Counted from the stretch's first letter, positions 11,135-22,062 are shown. The stretch is DNA of 64,000 nt from Batkoa obscura (GCA_030770535.1 JASVEC010000015.1:1040916-1104915), one strand, 5' to 3'. The notes: a model not told the origin generated them from the sequence alone. Numbers and translations are program-made.

Positions 11135-14114
11135 ATTATCAAAAGGATGTCTATTTGAATTCTAGTAGTTTTTGATAATATTTTTAAATATGATTTCTAA
11201 ATTTAATTCTTTAATTAAGACCTTGTTTAGGGGAATTAAGATAAATGGTATTAATCAAATACTAATATATATTTTTAGTTTATTTTATATAGAAAACAGT
11301 TTAAACAAATCAATAGTTAAATATAAAGTTTGGCAATCTCATTTATTAAAATAGAGTCAGAAGCATTAATAAAGTTATTAAACAACTTATTATTAGAGTT
11401 GATAAACTTCTTAATGCTATTATTATCAATACCATTATAATTAAAGTGGTTAGTTAAGGTTACTTTCATTAAGACATCTCCTATTGTAAGTATTTTTAAA
11501 AAAATAGTACTTAAAAATACTGCTTTTCTAGTTTTAATTTAGTATAACTAGTATCAGTGTCTCTGTTTATCATAGTTCTATAGCATCTAGTAAATACCTG
11601 GGATTTATAATAGTTAGCATAATGTTTGTTAAGTGGTGGCAAAGCAATAGGAGTATTTATTATCATTTATTTTTTTATTTATATAATTAGTATATGGGGT
11701 TGTCTGAATTAGTTTCATTATTTTATCCAATTTTTGAAAAATTTTGTATTTTAAAAACTTCGCTTAAAATTCTATAAAATCATATCTTTATTAAAATGAA
11801 AGTACCCGGACACAGTTCTAAATCATTCTATTATAGTTTATCCCGTAAGTTAGTTGAATTTCTACTAGATCTTAAATACGTGTTCTTATAAAACTTTATT
11901 GAGAAATATTTGTTATTGACCACTTTATAATCAACATTGTAGATTTGTTATCAAATAAATAAACTATTTTAATGTTATAATTACATTATCAATATATTGC
12001 CGAGTTAATAAATAGCTGCATGGGAGGGAGTGGTTGGCCCTAAAACTATAATTAACCTTCCCTAGATAGTACAAGTAATAATAATATTTACATATTATTA
12101 CAATTACTTGTTCCTTGAGTATTATTCAACAAACTACTTTACCTGCTTAGTAAATATCAAAAGTTTTAAATTCAGTTATTTTCGCAAGATAAACTGGGAT
12201 TGATCTTTTAATTTCTCTGTTTTCTATAGACTTTATAATCTTAATTGGAACTATATCGCTTTTTTTGATGTATCAGATACTGGATAACAATGTAGTTTAT
12301 TGTTATGTTTAATAAAGTGTAAATACTTCTTAATGCCCTGCATCTTTATTACTCTTTTTGTATTTCTGTTTCTTTTATACTTTTTAAAAATTATATCCGT
12401 TTTCCCGTTATTAACAGTCGAGTTATTAATTTTATTATGCTCGCAAATAAAAGCTCCTGTAGAGATTAAATCGACTAAACAATCTCCTGCATATGGGGCT
12501 GTCCTAATTGGTTTCAGAATCTACTTAGAAATTAATCCAAATTTAAAATTCCAAGTTTGTGTTCAATATAACGGTTAAATCTAAAAAGCCTAAAATTAAA
12601 TGTCTCTATTTAAAACTTATTTTAATTGTTTCCTTTTCTTAAATAGCTAATTTTCCTAACTATATATTTTATGTTAGTTCTGTTAGATATTTAACAGATA
12701 TATAATATATAACTATATGATTATATAATTATATAAATACATAATTATATAAACACAGTTATTTGACTTTATTTGACTTTATTTTTTGTTGAAATAAAAA
12801 TAAAATGCAAACTTTCATAACTAAACTTCGAAATGGAATTTTTGAAAACTTCACTACAATAGGGAGGAGTACACAATATAAACATTGTAATTCATTTACA
12901 TCAATTTTAAGAGCTACTTATAACAACCCAAGGTTCATGGAATTTTATAATAAAACAAAACAAAGAAAAGATATATTATCAAAGTTTACTATCGATAATA
13001 ATAAACTTAATCAAGTAATGTATAAAATTAGTGCTTTAAGGGAAACAGGAAACAAAAGTCAGCAAGTAGCGTTATTATCAACTATAGCTTCAGTATATTC
13101 TTTTGATGAACGTAAGAGTTTTGGGTTTAATATAAATAGAAATCAATATGATTATTCAAAAACAAGTAATAATAATAAAATATCAACATTAAAACCTATT
13201 ATTAAAAATACAAAAAAAATTAAAGATGACCAAATTGAAACTATCATACAATATTTACTAAATGATTCAACTATTTCATCAAGATTTAATAAAAAAAATA
13301 ACGATAGTAAATATTCATCAGATAATATATATATATTAAATAAAAGTAGAAGAATGATATATAGTAAATATTTGAATGATCTAAGAGATAAAGCAGTAGC
13401 CAGGTCAACGTTCTTTAAATATATACCAACTAATTTCAAAAATCCAGCAAGAAAAACGGATCTATGTAATATATGTACCCAGTATACAGTTAGAAAAAAG
13501 TTATTTGAAAATAAAATAAATACAGCAAAAAACAAAGCAGAGATAGAAGAAATTTTCAACGAAGAAGAAAAATTATACAAATTACATAAATTCTGTGTTG
13601 ATACTCAAAAAAACACATTTAATGAAACTATCAAAAAATTAAATAACAAAAGTTGTATAATAGTTTTAGATTTTAAACAAAATATGGAAATAGGGACAAG
13701 ACCAGATTCAATAAATTTAGATCATTATAATAAACAAGCTATATCAGTATTAGGCTTTGGTGTATTATATTTAAAAGATGATAAAACAATAGGCAAAGTT
13801 TACTTTGATTATTTATCTGAAATATTGAATCATGATTCAGCATATGCAGGAGATTGTTTAATCGATTTAATCTCTACAGAGCTTCTATTTAAAAAGTTTA
13901 CAAAAATTAATATATGGGCAGATACAGGAAATCATTTTAGATCCCAAGAGTTCTTACATTATATGTTTAAAGAAATTCATAAAATAAATAGTAGTTTGAA
14001 TGTTAATCTTAATTTTTTTGCTGAGCATCATGGAAAAAGTATAGTTGATGGACATTTTGGAAACCTTTCAAAATGGAAAAGTAGTTTTGAAGCGTTAGGT
14101 AAAATAGAAGATAT

Positions 14115-16578
14115 GGGGTTGTCTGAATTAGTTTCATTATTTTATCCAATTTTAAAAAAATTTGTATTTTAAAAACTTCGCTTAAAATTCTATAAAATCA
14201 CATCTTTTATTAAAACAAAAGTACCCAAACACAGTTCTAAACCATTATATTATAGCTCATACTGTAAGTTAGTTGAATTTCTACTAGATCTTAAATACAT
14301 GTTCTTATAAAGCTTAATTGAGAAATATTTATTATCAACTGCTTTATAACCAACATCGTAGATTTATTATCAAATAAATAAACTACTTTAATGTTATAAT
14401 TACATTATTAATATATTGCCAAGTTAATAAATAGCTGCATGGGAGGGAGTGGTCAGCCCCAAAACTATAATTGACCATCCCTATATAGTACAAGTAATAA
14501 TAGTTTTTACATATTATTACAGTTACTTGTTCTTTGACTATTTATTAACTTAGCTATTAATAACTTAAGTAATCCTAACATTTAACAATCTATTTCTATC
14601 ATTCAACAAACTACTTACTTGCTTAGTAAATATCGAAATTTTCAAATTCTCTGTTATCTTCGTAAGGTAAGCTGGGATCGATCTTTTAATTTTTCTGTTT
14701 TCTATAGACTCTATAACTTTAATTGGGACTATATCGCTTTTTTTTGATGTATCAGATACTGGATAACAATGTAGTTTATTGTTATGTTTAATAAAATGTA
14801 AATACTTCTTAATGCCCTGCATCTCTATTATTCTTTTTGTATTTTTGTTTCTTTTATACTTTTTAAAAATTATATCTGTTTTCCCATTATTAACAGTCGA
14901 GTTATTAATTTTATTATGCTCACAAATAAAAGCCTCAAATCTTGAAATTAATTGATCGATATCTTCTATTTTACCTAACGCTTCAAAACTACTTTTCCAT
15001 TTTGAAAGGTTTCCAAAATGTCCATCAACTATACTTTTTCCATGATGCTCAGCAAAAAAATTAAGATTAACATTCAAACTACTATTTATTTTATGAATTT
15101 CTTTAAACATATAATGTAAGAACTCTTGGGATCTAAAATGATTTCCTGTATCTGCCCATATATTAATTTTTGTAAACTTTTTAAATAGAAGCTCTGTAGA
15201 GATTAAATCAATTAAACAATCTCCTGCATATGCTGAATCATGATTCAATATTTCAGATAAATAATCAAAGTAAACTTTGCCTATTGTTTTATCATCTTTT
15301 AAATATAATACACCAAAGCCTAATACTGATATAGCTTGTTTATTATAATGATCTAAATTTATTGAATCTGGTCTTGTCCCTATTTCCATATTTTGTTTAA
15401 AATCTAAAACTATTATACAACTTTTGTTATTTAATTTTTTGATAGTTTCATTAAATGTGTTTTTTTGAGTATCAACACAGAATTTATGTAATTTGTATAA
15501 TTTTTCTTCTTCGTTGAAAATTTCTTCTATCTCTGCTTTGTTTTTTGCTGTATTTATTTTATTTTCAAATAACTTTTTTCTAACTGTATACTGGGTACAT
15601 ATATTACATAGATCCGTTTTTCTTGCTGGATTTTTGAAATTAGTTGGTATATATTTAAAGAACGTTGACCTGGCTACTGCTTTATCTCTTAGATCATTCA
15701 AATATTTACTATATATCATTCTTCTACTTTTATTTAATATATATATATTATCTGATGAATATTTACTATCGTTATTTTTTTTATTAAATCTTGATGAAAT
15801 AGTTGAATCATTTAGTAAATATTGTATGATAGTTTCAATTTGGTCATCTTTAATTTTTTTTGTATTTTTAATAATAGGTTTTAATGTTGATATTTTATTA
15901 TTATTACTTGTTTTTGAATAATCATATTGATTTCTATTTATATTAAACCCAAAACTCTTACATTCATCAAAAGAATATACTGAAGCTATAGTTGATAATA
16001 ACGCTACTTGCTGACTTTTGTTTCCTGTTTCCCTTAAAGCACTAATTTTATACATTACTTGATTAAGTTTATTATTATCGATAGTAAACTTTGATAATAT
16101 ATCTTTTCTTTGTTTTGTTTTATTATAAAATTCCATGAACCTTGGGTTGTTATAAGTAGCTCTTAAAATTGATGTAAATGAATTACAATGTTTATATTGT
16201 GTACTCCTCCCTATTGTATTGAAGTTTTCAAAAATTCCATTTCGAAGTTTAGTTATGAAAGTTTGCATTTTATTTTTATTTCAACAAAAAATAAAGTCAA
16301 ATAAAGTCAAATAACTGTGTTTATATAATTATGTATTTATATAATTATATAATCATATAGTTATATATTATATATCTGTTAAATATCTAACAGAACTAAC
16401 ATAAAATATATAGTTAGGAAAATTAGCTATTTAAGAAAAGGAAACAATTAAAATAAGTTTTAAATAGAGACATTTAATTTTAGGCTTTTTAGATTTAACC
16501 GTTATATTGAACACAAACTTGGAATTTTAAATTTGGATTAATTTCTAAGTAGATTCTGAAACCAATTAGGACAGCCCC
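14115..16578 (-). mobile_element. Sola-like transposon copy T5, complete, 2,464 bp
   Basis: The terminal inverted repeats are imperfect over about 22 bp: GGGGTTGTCTGAATTAGTTT at the left, and GGGGCTGTCCTAATTGGTTT read inward from the right. ATAT lies on both sides (14111-14114 and 16579-16582), and the target GATATC of T4 is restored by removing the element and one ATAT. It carries one uninterrupted transposase gene on the minus strand. Near identity to T4 and full length suggest very recent movement; it could still be active. The 4-bp AWWT target duplication is, from memory of the Sola literature, typical of Sola1/Sola2, hence the tentative family name. Confidence 0.92.
14565..16268 (-). CDS. 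Transposase of T5, 567 aa, Sola-like
   Basis: This is a single open frame without introns from MQTFITK to NVRIT. It presumably cuts and re-inserts the element at its terminal repeats. Residues 1-200 are basic and Asn-rich, with no motif I can name, and may hold the DNA-binding part. C221-x2-C224 with H261-x3-C264 looks like a small zinc-binding knuckle. The following core resembles an RNase-H-fold DDE nuclease: D289 in IIVLDFKQN, H343-D344 in NHDSAYAGD, D373 in INIWADTGNHFRS, E407 in FFAEHHGKS, D415 in VDGHFG. D289, D373 and E407 (34 residues after D373) or D415 are candidate catalytic acids; that choice is inference. The C-terminal 120 residues are basic. Start choice: first ATG, shared by T4 and T6. 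An open frame of 142 codons on the opposite strand is a shadow. Confidence 0.85.
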   Translation of the reverse strand: MQTFITKLRNGIFENFNTIGRSTQYKHCNSFTSILRATYNNPRFMEFYNKTKQRKDILSKFTIDNNKLNQVMYKISALRETGNKSQQVALLSTIASVYSFDECKSFGFNINRNQYDYSKTSNNNKISTLKPIIKNTKKIKDDQIETIIQYLLNDSTISSRFNKKNNDSKYSSDNIYILNKSRRMIYSKYLNDLRDKAVARSTFFKYIPTNFKNPARKTDLCNICTQYTVRKKLFENKINTAKNKAEIEEIFNEEEKLYKLHKFCVDTQKNTFNETIKKLNNKSCIIVLDFKQNMEIGTRPDSINLDHYNKQAISVLGFGVLYLKDDKTIGKVYFDYLSEILNHDSAYAGDCLIDLISTELLFKKFTKINIWADTGNHFRSQEFLHYMFKEIHKINSSLNVNLNFFAEHHGKSIVDGHFGNLSKWKSSFEALGKIEDIDQLISRFEAFICEHNKINNSTVNNGKTDIIFKKYKRNKNTKRIIEMQGIKKYLHFIKHNNKLHCYPVSDTSKKSDIVPIKVIESIENRKIKRSIPAYLTKITENLKISIFTKQVSSLLNDRNRLLNVRIT

Positions 16579-18587
16579 ATATCGATCAATTAATTTCAAG
16601 ATTTGAGGCTTTTATTTGCGAGCATAATAAAATTAATAACTCGACTGTTAATAATGGGAAAACAGATATAATTTTTAAAAAGTATAAAAGAAACAAAAAT
16701 ACAAAAAGAATAATAGAGATGCAGGGCATTAAGAAGTATTTACATTTTATTAAACATAACAATAAACTACATTGTTATCCAGTATCTGATACATCAAAAA
16801 AAAGCGATATAGTCCCAATTAAAGTTATAGAGTCTATAGAAAACAGAAAAATTAAAAGATCGATCCCAGCTTACCTTACGAAGATAACAGAGAATTTAAA
16901 AATTTCGATATTTACTAAGCAAGTAAGTAGTTTGTTGAATGATAGAAATAGATTGTTAAATGTTAGGATTACTTAAGTTATTAATAGCTAAGTTAATAAA
17001 TAGTCAAAGAACAAGTAACTGTAATAATATGTAAAAACTATTATTACTTGTACTATATAGGGATGGTCAATTATAGTTTTGGGGCTGACCACTCCCTCCC
17101 ATGCAGCTATTTATTAACTCGGCAATATATTGATAATGTAATTATAACATTAAAATAGTTTATTTATTTGATAACAAATCTACAATGTTGGTTATAAAGC
17201 AGTTGATAATAAATATTTCTCAATTAAGCTTTATAAGAACATGTATTTAAGATCTAGTAGAAATTCAACTAACTTACAGTATGAGCTATAATATAATGAT
17301 TTAGAACTGTGTTTGGGTACTTTTGTTTTAATAAAAGATGTGATTTTATAGAATTTTAAGCGAAGTTTTTAAAATACAAATTTTTTTAAAATTGGATAAA
17401 ATAATGAAACTAATTCAGACAACCCCATATGCTGAATCATGATTCAATATTTCAGATAAATAATCAAAGTAAACTTTGCCTATTGTTTTATCATTTAAAT
17501 ATAAAACACTAAAACCTAATACTGATATAGCTTGTTTATTATAATGATCTAGATTTATTGAATCTGGTCTTGTTCCTATTTCCATATTTTGTTTAAAATC
17601 TAAAACCATTATACAACTTTTATTATTTGATTTTTTAATAGTTTCATTAAATGTGTTTTTTTGATTATCAACACATAATTTATGTAATTTATATAATTTT
17701 TCTTCTTCGTTGAAAACTTCTTCTATCTCTGCTTTGTTTTTTGCTGTATTTATTTTATTTTCAAATAACTTTTTTCTAACTGTATACTGGGTTACATATA
17801 TTACATAGATCCGTTTTTCTTGCTGGATTTTTGAAATTACCTGGTATATATTTAAAGAACGTTGACCTAGCTACTGCTTTATCTCTTAGATCATTCAAAT
17901 ATTTACTGTATATCATCCTTCTACTTTTATTTGATATGTATATATATTATTTGATGAGTATTTTACTATCATTATTTTTTTATTGAATCTTGATGAAATA
18001 GTTGAATCATTTAGTAAATATTGTATAATAGTTTCAATTTGGTCATCTTTAATTTTTTTTATATTTTTAATAATAGGTTGTAACGTTGATATTTTATTAT
18101 TATTACTTATTTTTGAATAATCATTTTGATTTCTGTTTATATTAAACCCAAAACTCTTACATTCATCAAAAGAATATACTGAAGCTATAGTTGATAATAA
18201 CTCTACTTGCTGATTTTTATTTCCTGTTTCCCTTAAAGCACTAATTTTATACATTACTTAATTAAGTTTATTATTATTTGTCGATAGTAAACTTTGATAA
18301 TATATCTTTCCTTTGTTTGTTTTATTATAAGATCCCATAAACCTTGGGTTGTTATAAGTAGCTCTTAAAATTGATGTAAATGAATTACAATGTTTGTATT
18401 GTGTACTCCTCCCTATTATATTGAAATTTTCAAAAATTCCATTTTGAAGTTTAGTTATGAAAGTCTCCATTTTATTTTTATTTTGACAAAAAATAAAGTC
18501 AAATAAGTGTATTTATATAATTATATAATCATATAGTCATATATTATATATCTATTAAATACCTAACAGAACTAACATAAAATATAT

Positions 18588-18686
18588 GGGATTGTTTTTT
18601 TTGGCTTCATTACTTTTTCCATCTTTTAAGCGCTATTTGAGTGGAAAAATTACTAGTAAAACTCTTAAATACAAAAATACATCCCC
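18588..18686 (-). mobile_element. MITE copy 9 inside T3
   Basis: Starts GGGATTGTTTTTTTTGGCTT, ends ACATCCCC. ATAT lies at 18584-18587 and 18687-18690. The uninterrupted sequence AAAATATATAGTTAGG is present in T5, so both the insertion and its 4-bp duplication are proven. Confidence 0.93.
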
Positions 18687-18863
18687 ATATAGTTAGGAAA
18701 ATTAGCTATTTAAGAAAAGGGAAACAATCAAAATAAGTTTTAAATAGAGACATTTAATTTTAGGCTTTTTAGATTTAACCGTTATATTTGGACGCAAACT
18801 TGAAATTTTAATTTTGGATTAATTTCTAAGTAGATTCTAAAACCAATTAGGACAGCCCCATAT

Positions 18864-19040
18864 GGAGATGTATTTTTTGGCTTCAGTACTTTTTCCATTT
18901 TTAAATGGGAATATATTTTTTTATTTAAAGATTTTACTAGCAACTTTCCCACTTAAATAGTGCTTTAAAAATGAAAAAGCGATCAAATCAAAAGAAACAT
19001 CACCAAATGTTATTTGAGCGGAAAATTTGTTATATTTTAA
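18864..19040 (-). mobile_element. MITE copy 10, abutting T3, split by copy 11, right end lost
   Basis: Starts GGAGATGTATTTTTTGGCTT immediately after the ATAT that ends T3. Its core is interrupted after CCATTTTTAAAT and resumes with GTTATTTGAGCGG at 19009. The rest of its right arm is missing from about 19035. Confidence 0.8.
18907..19004 (+). mobile_element. MITE copy 11, inserted into copy 10
   Basis: Starts GGGAATATATTTTTTTATTT, ends ACATCACC. AAAT duplications at 18903-18906 and 19005-19008 lie within the core of copy 10. This is one of the non-ATAT targets that fix the duplication at four bases. Confidence 0.9.
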
Positions 19041-19287
19041 TAAAACTTTCAAGTTTGCTTTTATTTTAACTTTGAAATTATAGTTATCTATAAATACTTT
19101 TTTAGAAGAGTTTCAGTTATTGGATAAGTTATTAAATAAAATCGTACATTAAGGAAGTTTCATGAAATATTACTCTGTCAGCTCTATGATTGGCTATAAC
19201 ATAATTAATTAAGTCGTTGTATTTTGAAGTTCAGGCATATCAGTCCCAAGCTTTTGTTTTGATTTACTATGAGAATTTCTATCATAT

Positions 19288-19386
19288 GGGGATGTATTTT
19301 TGTGTTTAAGAATTTTACTAACAAATTTTCCGCTTAAATAATGCTTAAAAAATGAAAAAAATAATGAAGTCAAAAAAAACACTCCC
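19288..19386 (+). mobile_element. MITE copy 12
   Basis: Starts GGGGATGTATTTTTGTGTTT, ends AACACTCCC. ATAT lies at 19284-19287 and 19387-19390. Confidence 0.92.
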
Positions 19387-19884
19387 ATATGATTCCGAAG
19401 GACATTATCTCCCCCGTTTTGATATCCATACTTGAAGTATAAAAGAGATTTTAGAACGTAGTAACTCGAGACTTTTAACTGAATTACCCTCTATATTGTA
19501 CCTCTAATAAAGCCACTAAATCTTTCTGATAGTATCTTATGTAGGTTTTACATTATTATTATTTATTATATTTGTCTTACATATTTTGTAGCCTACTAAG
19601 TGCTGTTCCTCATAATTTAGGCCTATCTTAGTCATATAAACTAAGATCTTTGGACTTACGACTAGTTTAATCAAACAAAGAGCTGCTTTTGCTTTTGACT
19701 CTAACCACTGAGTACCAGATTCCACAGTTTGTTTATTTGTAATTAACTTAACACCTATTAAAAACGATATTTATAGGTCCAGTTATTATTAGAAATAAGA
19801 TAAACTTTTAAGCGTTTAATAAAAGTAATAGCAGTAATTTTATCTGGATTCGATAAAAAATTAAAATTAACTTAGATTATATAT

Positions 19885-19983
19885 GGGGATGCTTTTTTGG
19901 CTTCATTACTCTTTCGGTCTTTTAAGCACTATTTGAGTGGAAATTTTTTTTAGTAAAACTCTTAAACACAAAAATACATCCCC
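19885..19983 (-). mobile_element. MITE copy 13
   Basis: Starts GGGGATGCTTTTTTGGCTTC, ends ACATCCCC. ATAT lies at 19881-19884 and 19984-19987. Confidence 0.92.
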
Positions 19984-20258
19984 ATATAGTAAAAATGAAA
20001 ATTGCTTATAAAATGCATATTAAGTAATTTAAAAAGCATTATGCAACAACTTATTTTTGTTATTATTATTAGGAAAATTATTTAAGTCAATTCCAGTACA
20101 AAGTATATAACGTTATACTACTTGGTATTAGATCTTATAACGGTTTTTTTGCCTTGTTATCTAGTTGTACTAAGCAAATGAAGCTACAATGTTTATAACT
20201 TACTTAATGTTCAATATCAAGGACAGCGCTTTTATAATATTGCTTAAATTATAAATAT

Positions 20259-20357
20259 GGGAGTGTTTTTTTTGACTTCATTATTTTTTTCATTTTTTAA
20301 GCATTATTTAAGCGAAAAAATTGTTAGTAAAATTCTTAAACATAAAAATACATCCCC
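20259..20357 (-). mobile_element. MITE copy 14
   Basis: Starts GGGAGTGTTTTTTTTGACTT, ends ACATCCCC. ATAT lies at 20255-20258 and 20358-20361. It belongs to the GGGAGTG/GACTTC variant. Confidence 0.92.
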
Positions 20358-20421
20358 ATATTATATTTTAAAATATTTTTATAGTTTAAAAGTCTAAATT
20401 AAAGTGCTGAAACAGTAATAT

Positions 20422-20492
20422 GGGATTATTTCTTTGCTTGACAATTTTACAGTAATCTTTCCGCTCAAATAGAGCTTAAAAAATATATCCTC
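20422..20492 (+). mobile_element. MITE copy 15, 71-bp deletion form
   Basis: Starts GGGATTATTTCTTTGCTTGA, ends ATATCCTC. ATAT lies at 20418-20421 and 20493-20496. The core TTTCCGCTCAAATAGAGC is present, but most of the GGAAAAAGTAATGAAG arm is missing. Confidence 0.85.
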
Positions 20493-20822
20493 ATATGTTC
20501 TTTTTTCAATACTTTATATACTATGCAATTCCCTTACAATTAGCTGCTGATTGCTTTTTATTTAATGCAATTCGTTTTTTTAAAACATTATTAAAATTAA
20601 TGAGCTGGTTAACAATAGTTATTAAATCATTTGTCTGTTATAGATAGCTAAATCTTGTTTTAAAGCTAAAGTTTTGGTATTATTGATTGGTATAAATATA
20701 AAAAATTGCCTAACATAAGATAAATAATGATTATGCTTATTAATTCTAGTTATTAATAGTTCATTAAGCTTTGAAAAAGTAGTTCTCATTTTTTTTATTA
20801 ATATTTATAGTTTTAATAATAT

Positions 20823-20921
20823 GGGAGTGTTTTTTTTGACTTCATTATTTTTTCCATTTTTTAAGCGCTATTTAAGCGGAAAAATTATTAGTAAAATTCT
20901 TAAACACAAAAATACATCCTC
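20823..20921 (-). mobile_element. MITE copy 16
   Basis: Starts GGGAGTGTTTTTTTTGACTT, ends ACATCCTC. ATAT lies at 20819-20822 and 20922-20925. Confidence 0.92.
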
Positions 20922-21875
20922 ATATATTTATTAATTTTAATAAGAAAATCAACTTTATCAAGAATCTTAGTGAGTTTAAAATACAAAACAGTATCAAGCT
21001 AATATAACTCGGTTTTAAAATTTTTTACTTTTCTTACCAAGCCTTTGTAGATTTTATCGCTAATAGTGTCTTTAAGCTTTTGGTTAAATTTGTTTGATTT
21101 GTTAGCATGAGATTCATTTAAAAAGGCAGTGGCACTATTATTTTAATTAATAATCATATCCAAAAATAAGCACAAGTAATTTAAGCACTGGGGTCGCTAT
21201 TTTGGCACTGTTTTTGAATAGAAAAATCATTATTAAAAACATGCATAAGGATACCTTCATAAGTAGTTAGCTAGGTTTATAACATCAGAAAGTAGCTTCA
21301 GCTTAGTTTAAAGCATCAGTATTTATTTCTAGAGTGAGAATACTAGCTTCTTTATCATTATCACTACTTATATTATATTTAGTAGTAGTTAATTGTTATC
21401 AGGAAAATACCTTAAGTCAAAAAATAAGGTATAAAGCTCTTATTGCCTATAGTTTGTAGATTAAAAAAAACTAAAAGCTCGAGGTGATTATTATATGGTA
21501 ATAACTGTAAAAAAAGACACAAAAGCTACTTAACATAATTATAAAAGCTTTTCAAGTTATAAGCATCAAATATAAAAGTTGATATACATACCAATTAGAA
21601 TTAAAAGCAATTTTTGCTCAATCAACTAGTTATAAGTCAAAAAGTCTTGTTTATATAATTGAAACATAACTAAATTATGAAACATAGCATATAATAAGCC
21701 ATAAACTATATAAAATAAAAGAGACTACTATAAAATTCATACGAAATATTATTAAAAAGAATAGCTTCGTTAAAAATGTAACATCAAAAAATAATTTAAT
21801 AAAAAAGTTTCAGATTATCATAAAGGATTCTTTTAATATTCTAGCTAAGTCGTTATGTATACTAAAAAAAGATAT

Positions 21876-21971
21876 GGGGATGTATTTTTTTAAGAATTTT
21901 ACTAACAATTTTTCCGCTTTAAGTAGCGCTTAAGAAATGGAAAAAGTGATGAAGCCAAAAAAGGCATCCCC
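21876..21971 (+). mobile_element. MITE copy 17
   Basis: Starts GGGGATGTATTTTTTTAAGA, ends GCATCCCC. ATAT lies at 21872-21875 and 21972-21975. Confidence 0.92.
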
Positions 21972-22062
21972 ATATGTTTTTTATAATTAGGTGGTAGAAA
22001 TTCTTACAAGTCAAAATAAAAAAATTTGAGTTAACTATACAGCTGGTAATATTTTGCAATAT

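Larger units (their letters stand above)
8886..11691. other. Gene-free stretch carrying five MITEs
   Basis: Apart from the five miniature elements listed separately, nothing is recognisable. Open frames of 60-68 codons (9344-9550 minus, 11172-11354 plus) have no motif or splice context. Confidence 0.5.
12495..17426 (+). mobile_element. Sola-like transposon copy T4 (middle of the nest), interrupted by T5
   Basis: It begins GGGGCTGTCCTAATTGG and ends CAGACAACCCC, with ATAT at 12491-12494 and 17427-17430. Removing T5 and one ATAT leaves 1,620 + 844 = 2,464 bp, exactly the length of T5. The plus-strand transposase begins at 12805, is open up to residue 434 (KIED), and resumes in frame at 16583 (IDQLISRF) to its stop at 16976. 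The conceptual protein differs from that of T5 at about two residues (T17 for N, R103 for C). Apart from the insertion I see no break. The leader (12620-12800) is nearly pure AT with TATATAAT-like repeats and a tandem TTATTTGAC. Confidence 0.93.
11696..18859 (-). mobile_element. Sola-like transposon copy T3 (outermost of a three-deep nest)
   Basis: The left terminus GGGGTTGTCTGAATTAG follows ATAT (11692-11695). The right terminus ends GGACAGCCCC at 18859, before ATAT (18860-18863). Its own DNA is 11696-12494 and 17431-18859, holding T4 between and a MITE at 18588-18686. Minus-strand transposase sequence begins at 18470 (METFITK) and is broken by frame changes. It shares T1's deletion of about 260 bp of catalytic core (near 12452) and T1's one-base insertion near 17790, so T1 and T3 descend from one defective ancestor. 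T4 interrupted it at the GCATATGC site; the flanks CTCCTGC and GCTGAATC rejoin exactly as in T5 when T4 and one ATAT are removed. Confidence 0.88.

Noticed and set aside
13152-13580. 142-codon open frame on the minus strand opposite the T4 transposase, with an identical one opposite T5 (15493-15921)
   Set aside because: Pure antisense shadow of the transposase gene: hydrophobic, no start context, and repeated only because the copies are near identical.
19537-19725. 62-codon frame (minus) with a plausible-looking amphipathic sequence
   Set aside because: No family motif, no splice partners, sits in a MITE-rich desert; could be a relic but nothing supports an identity.
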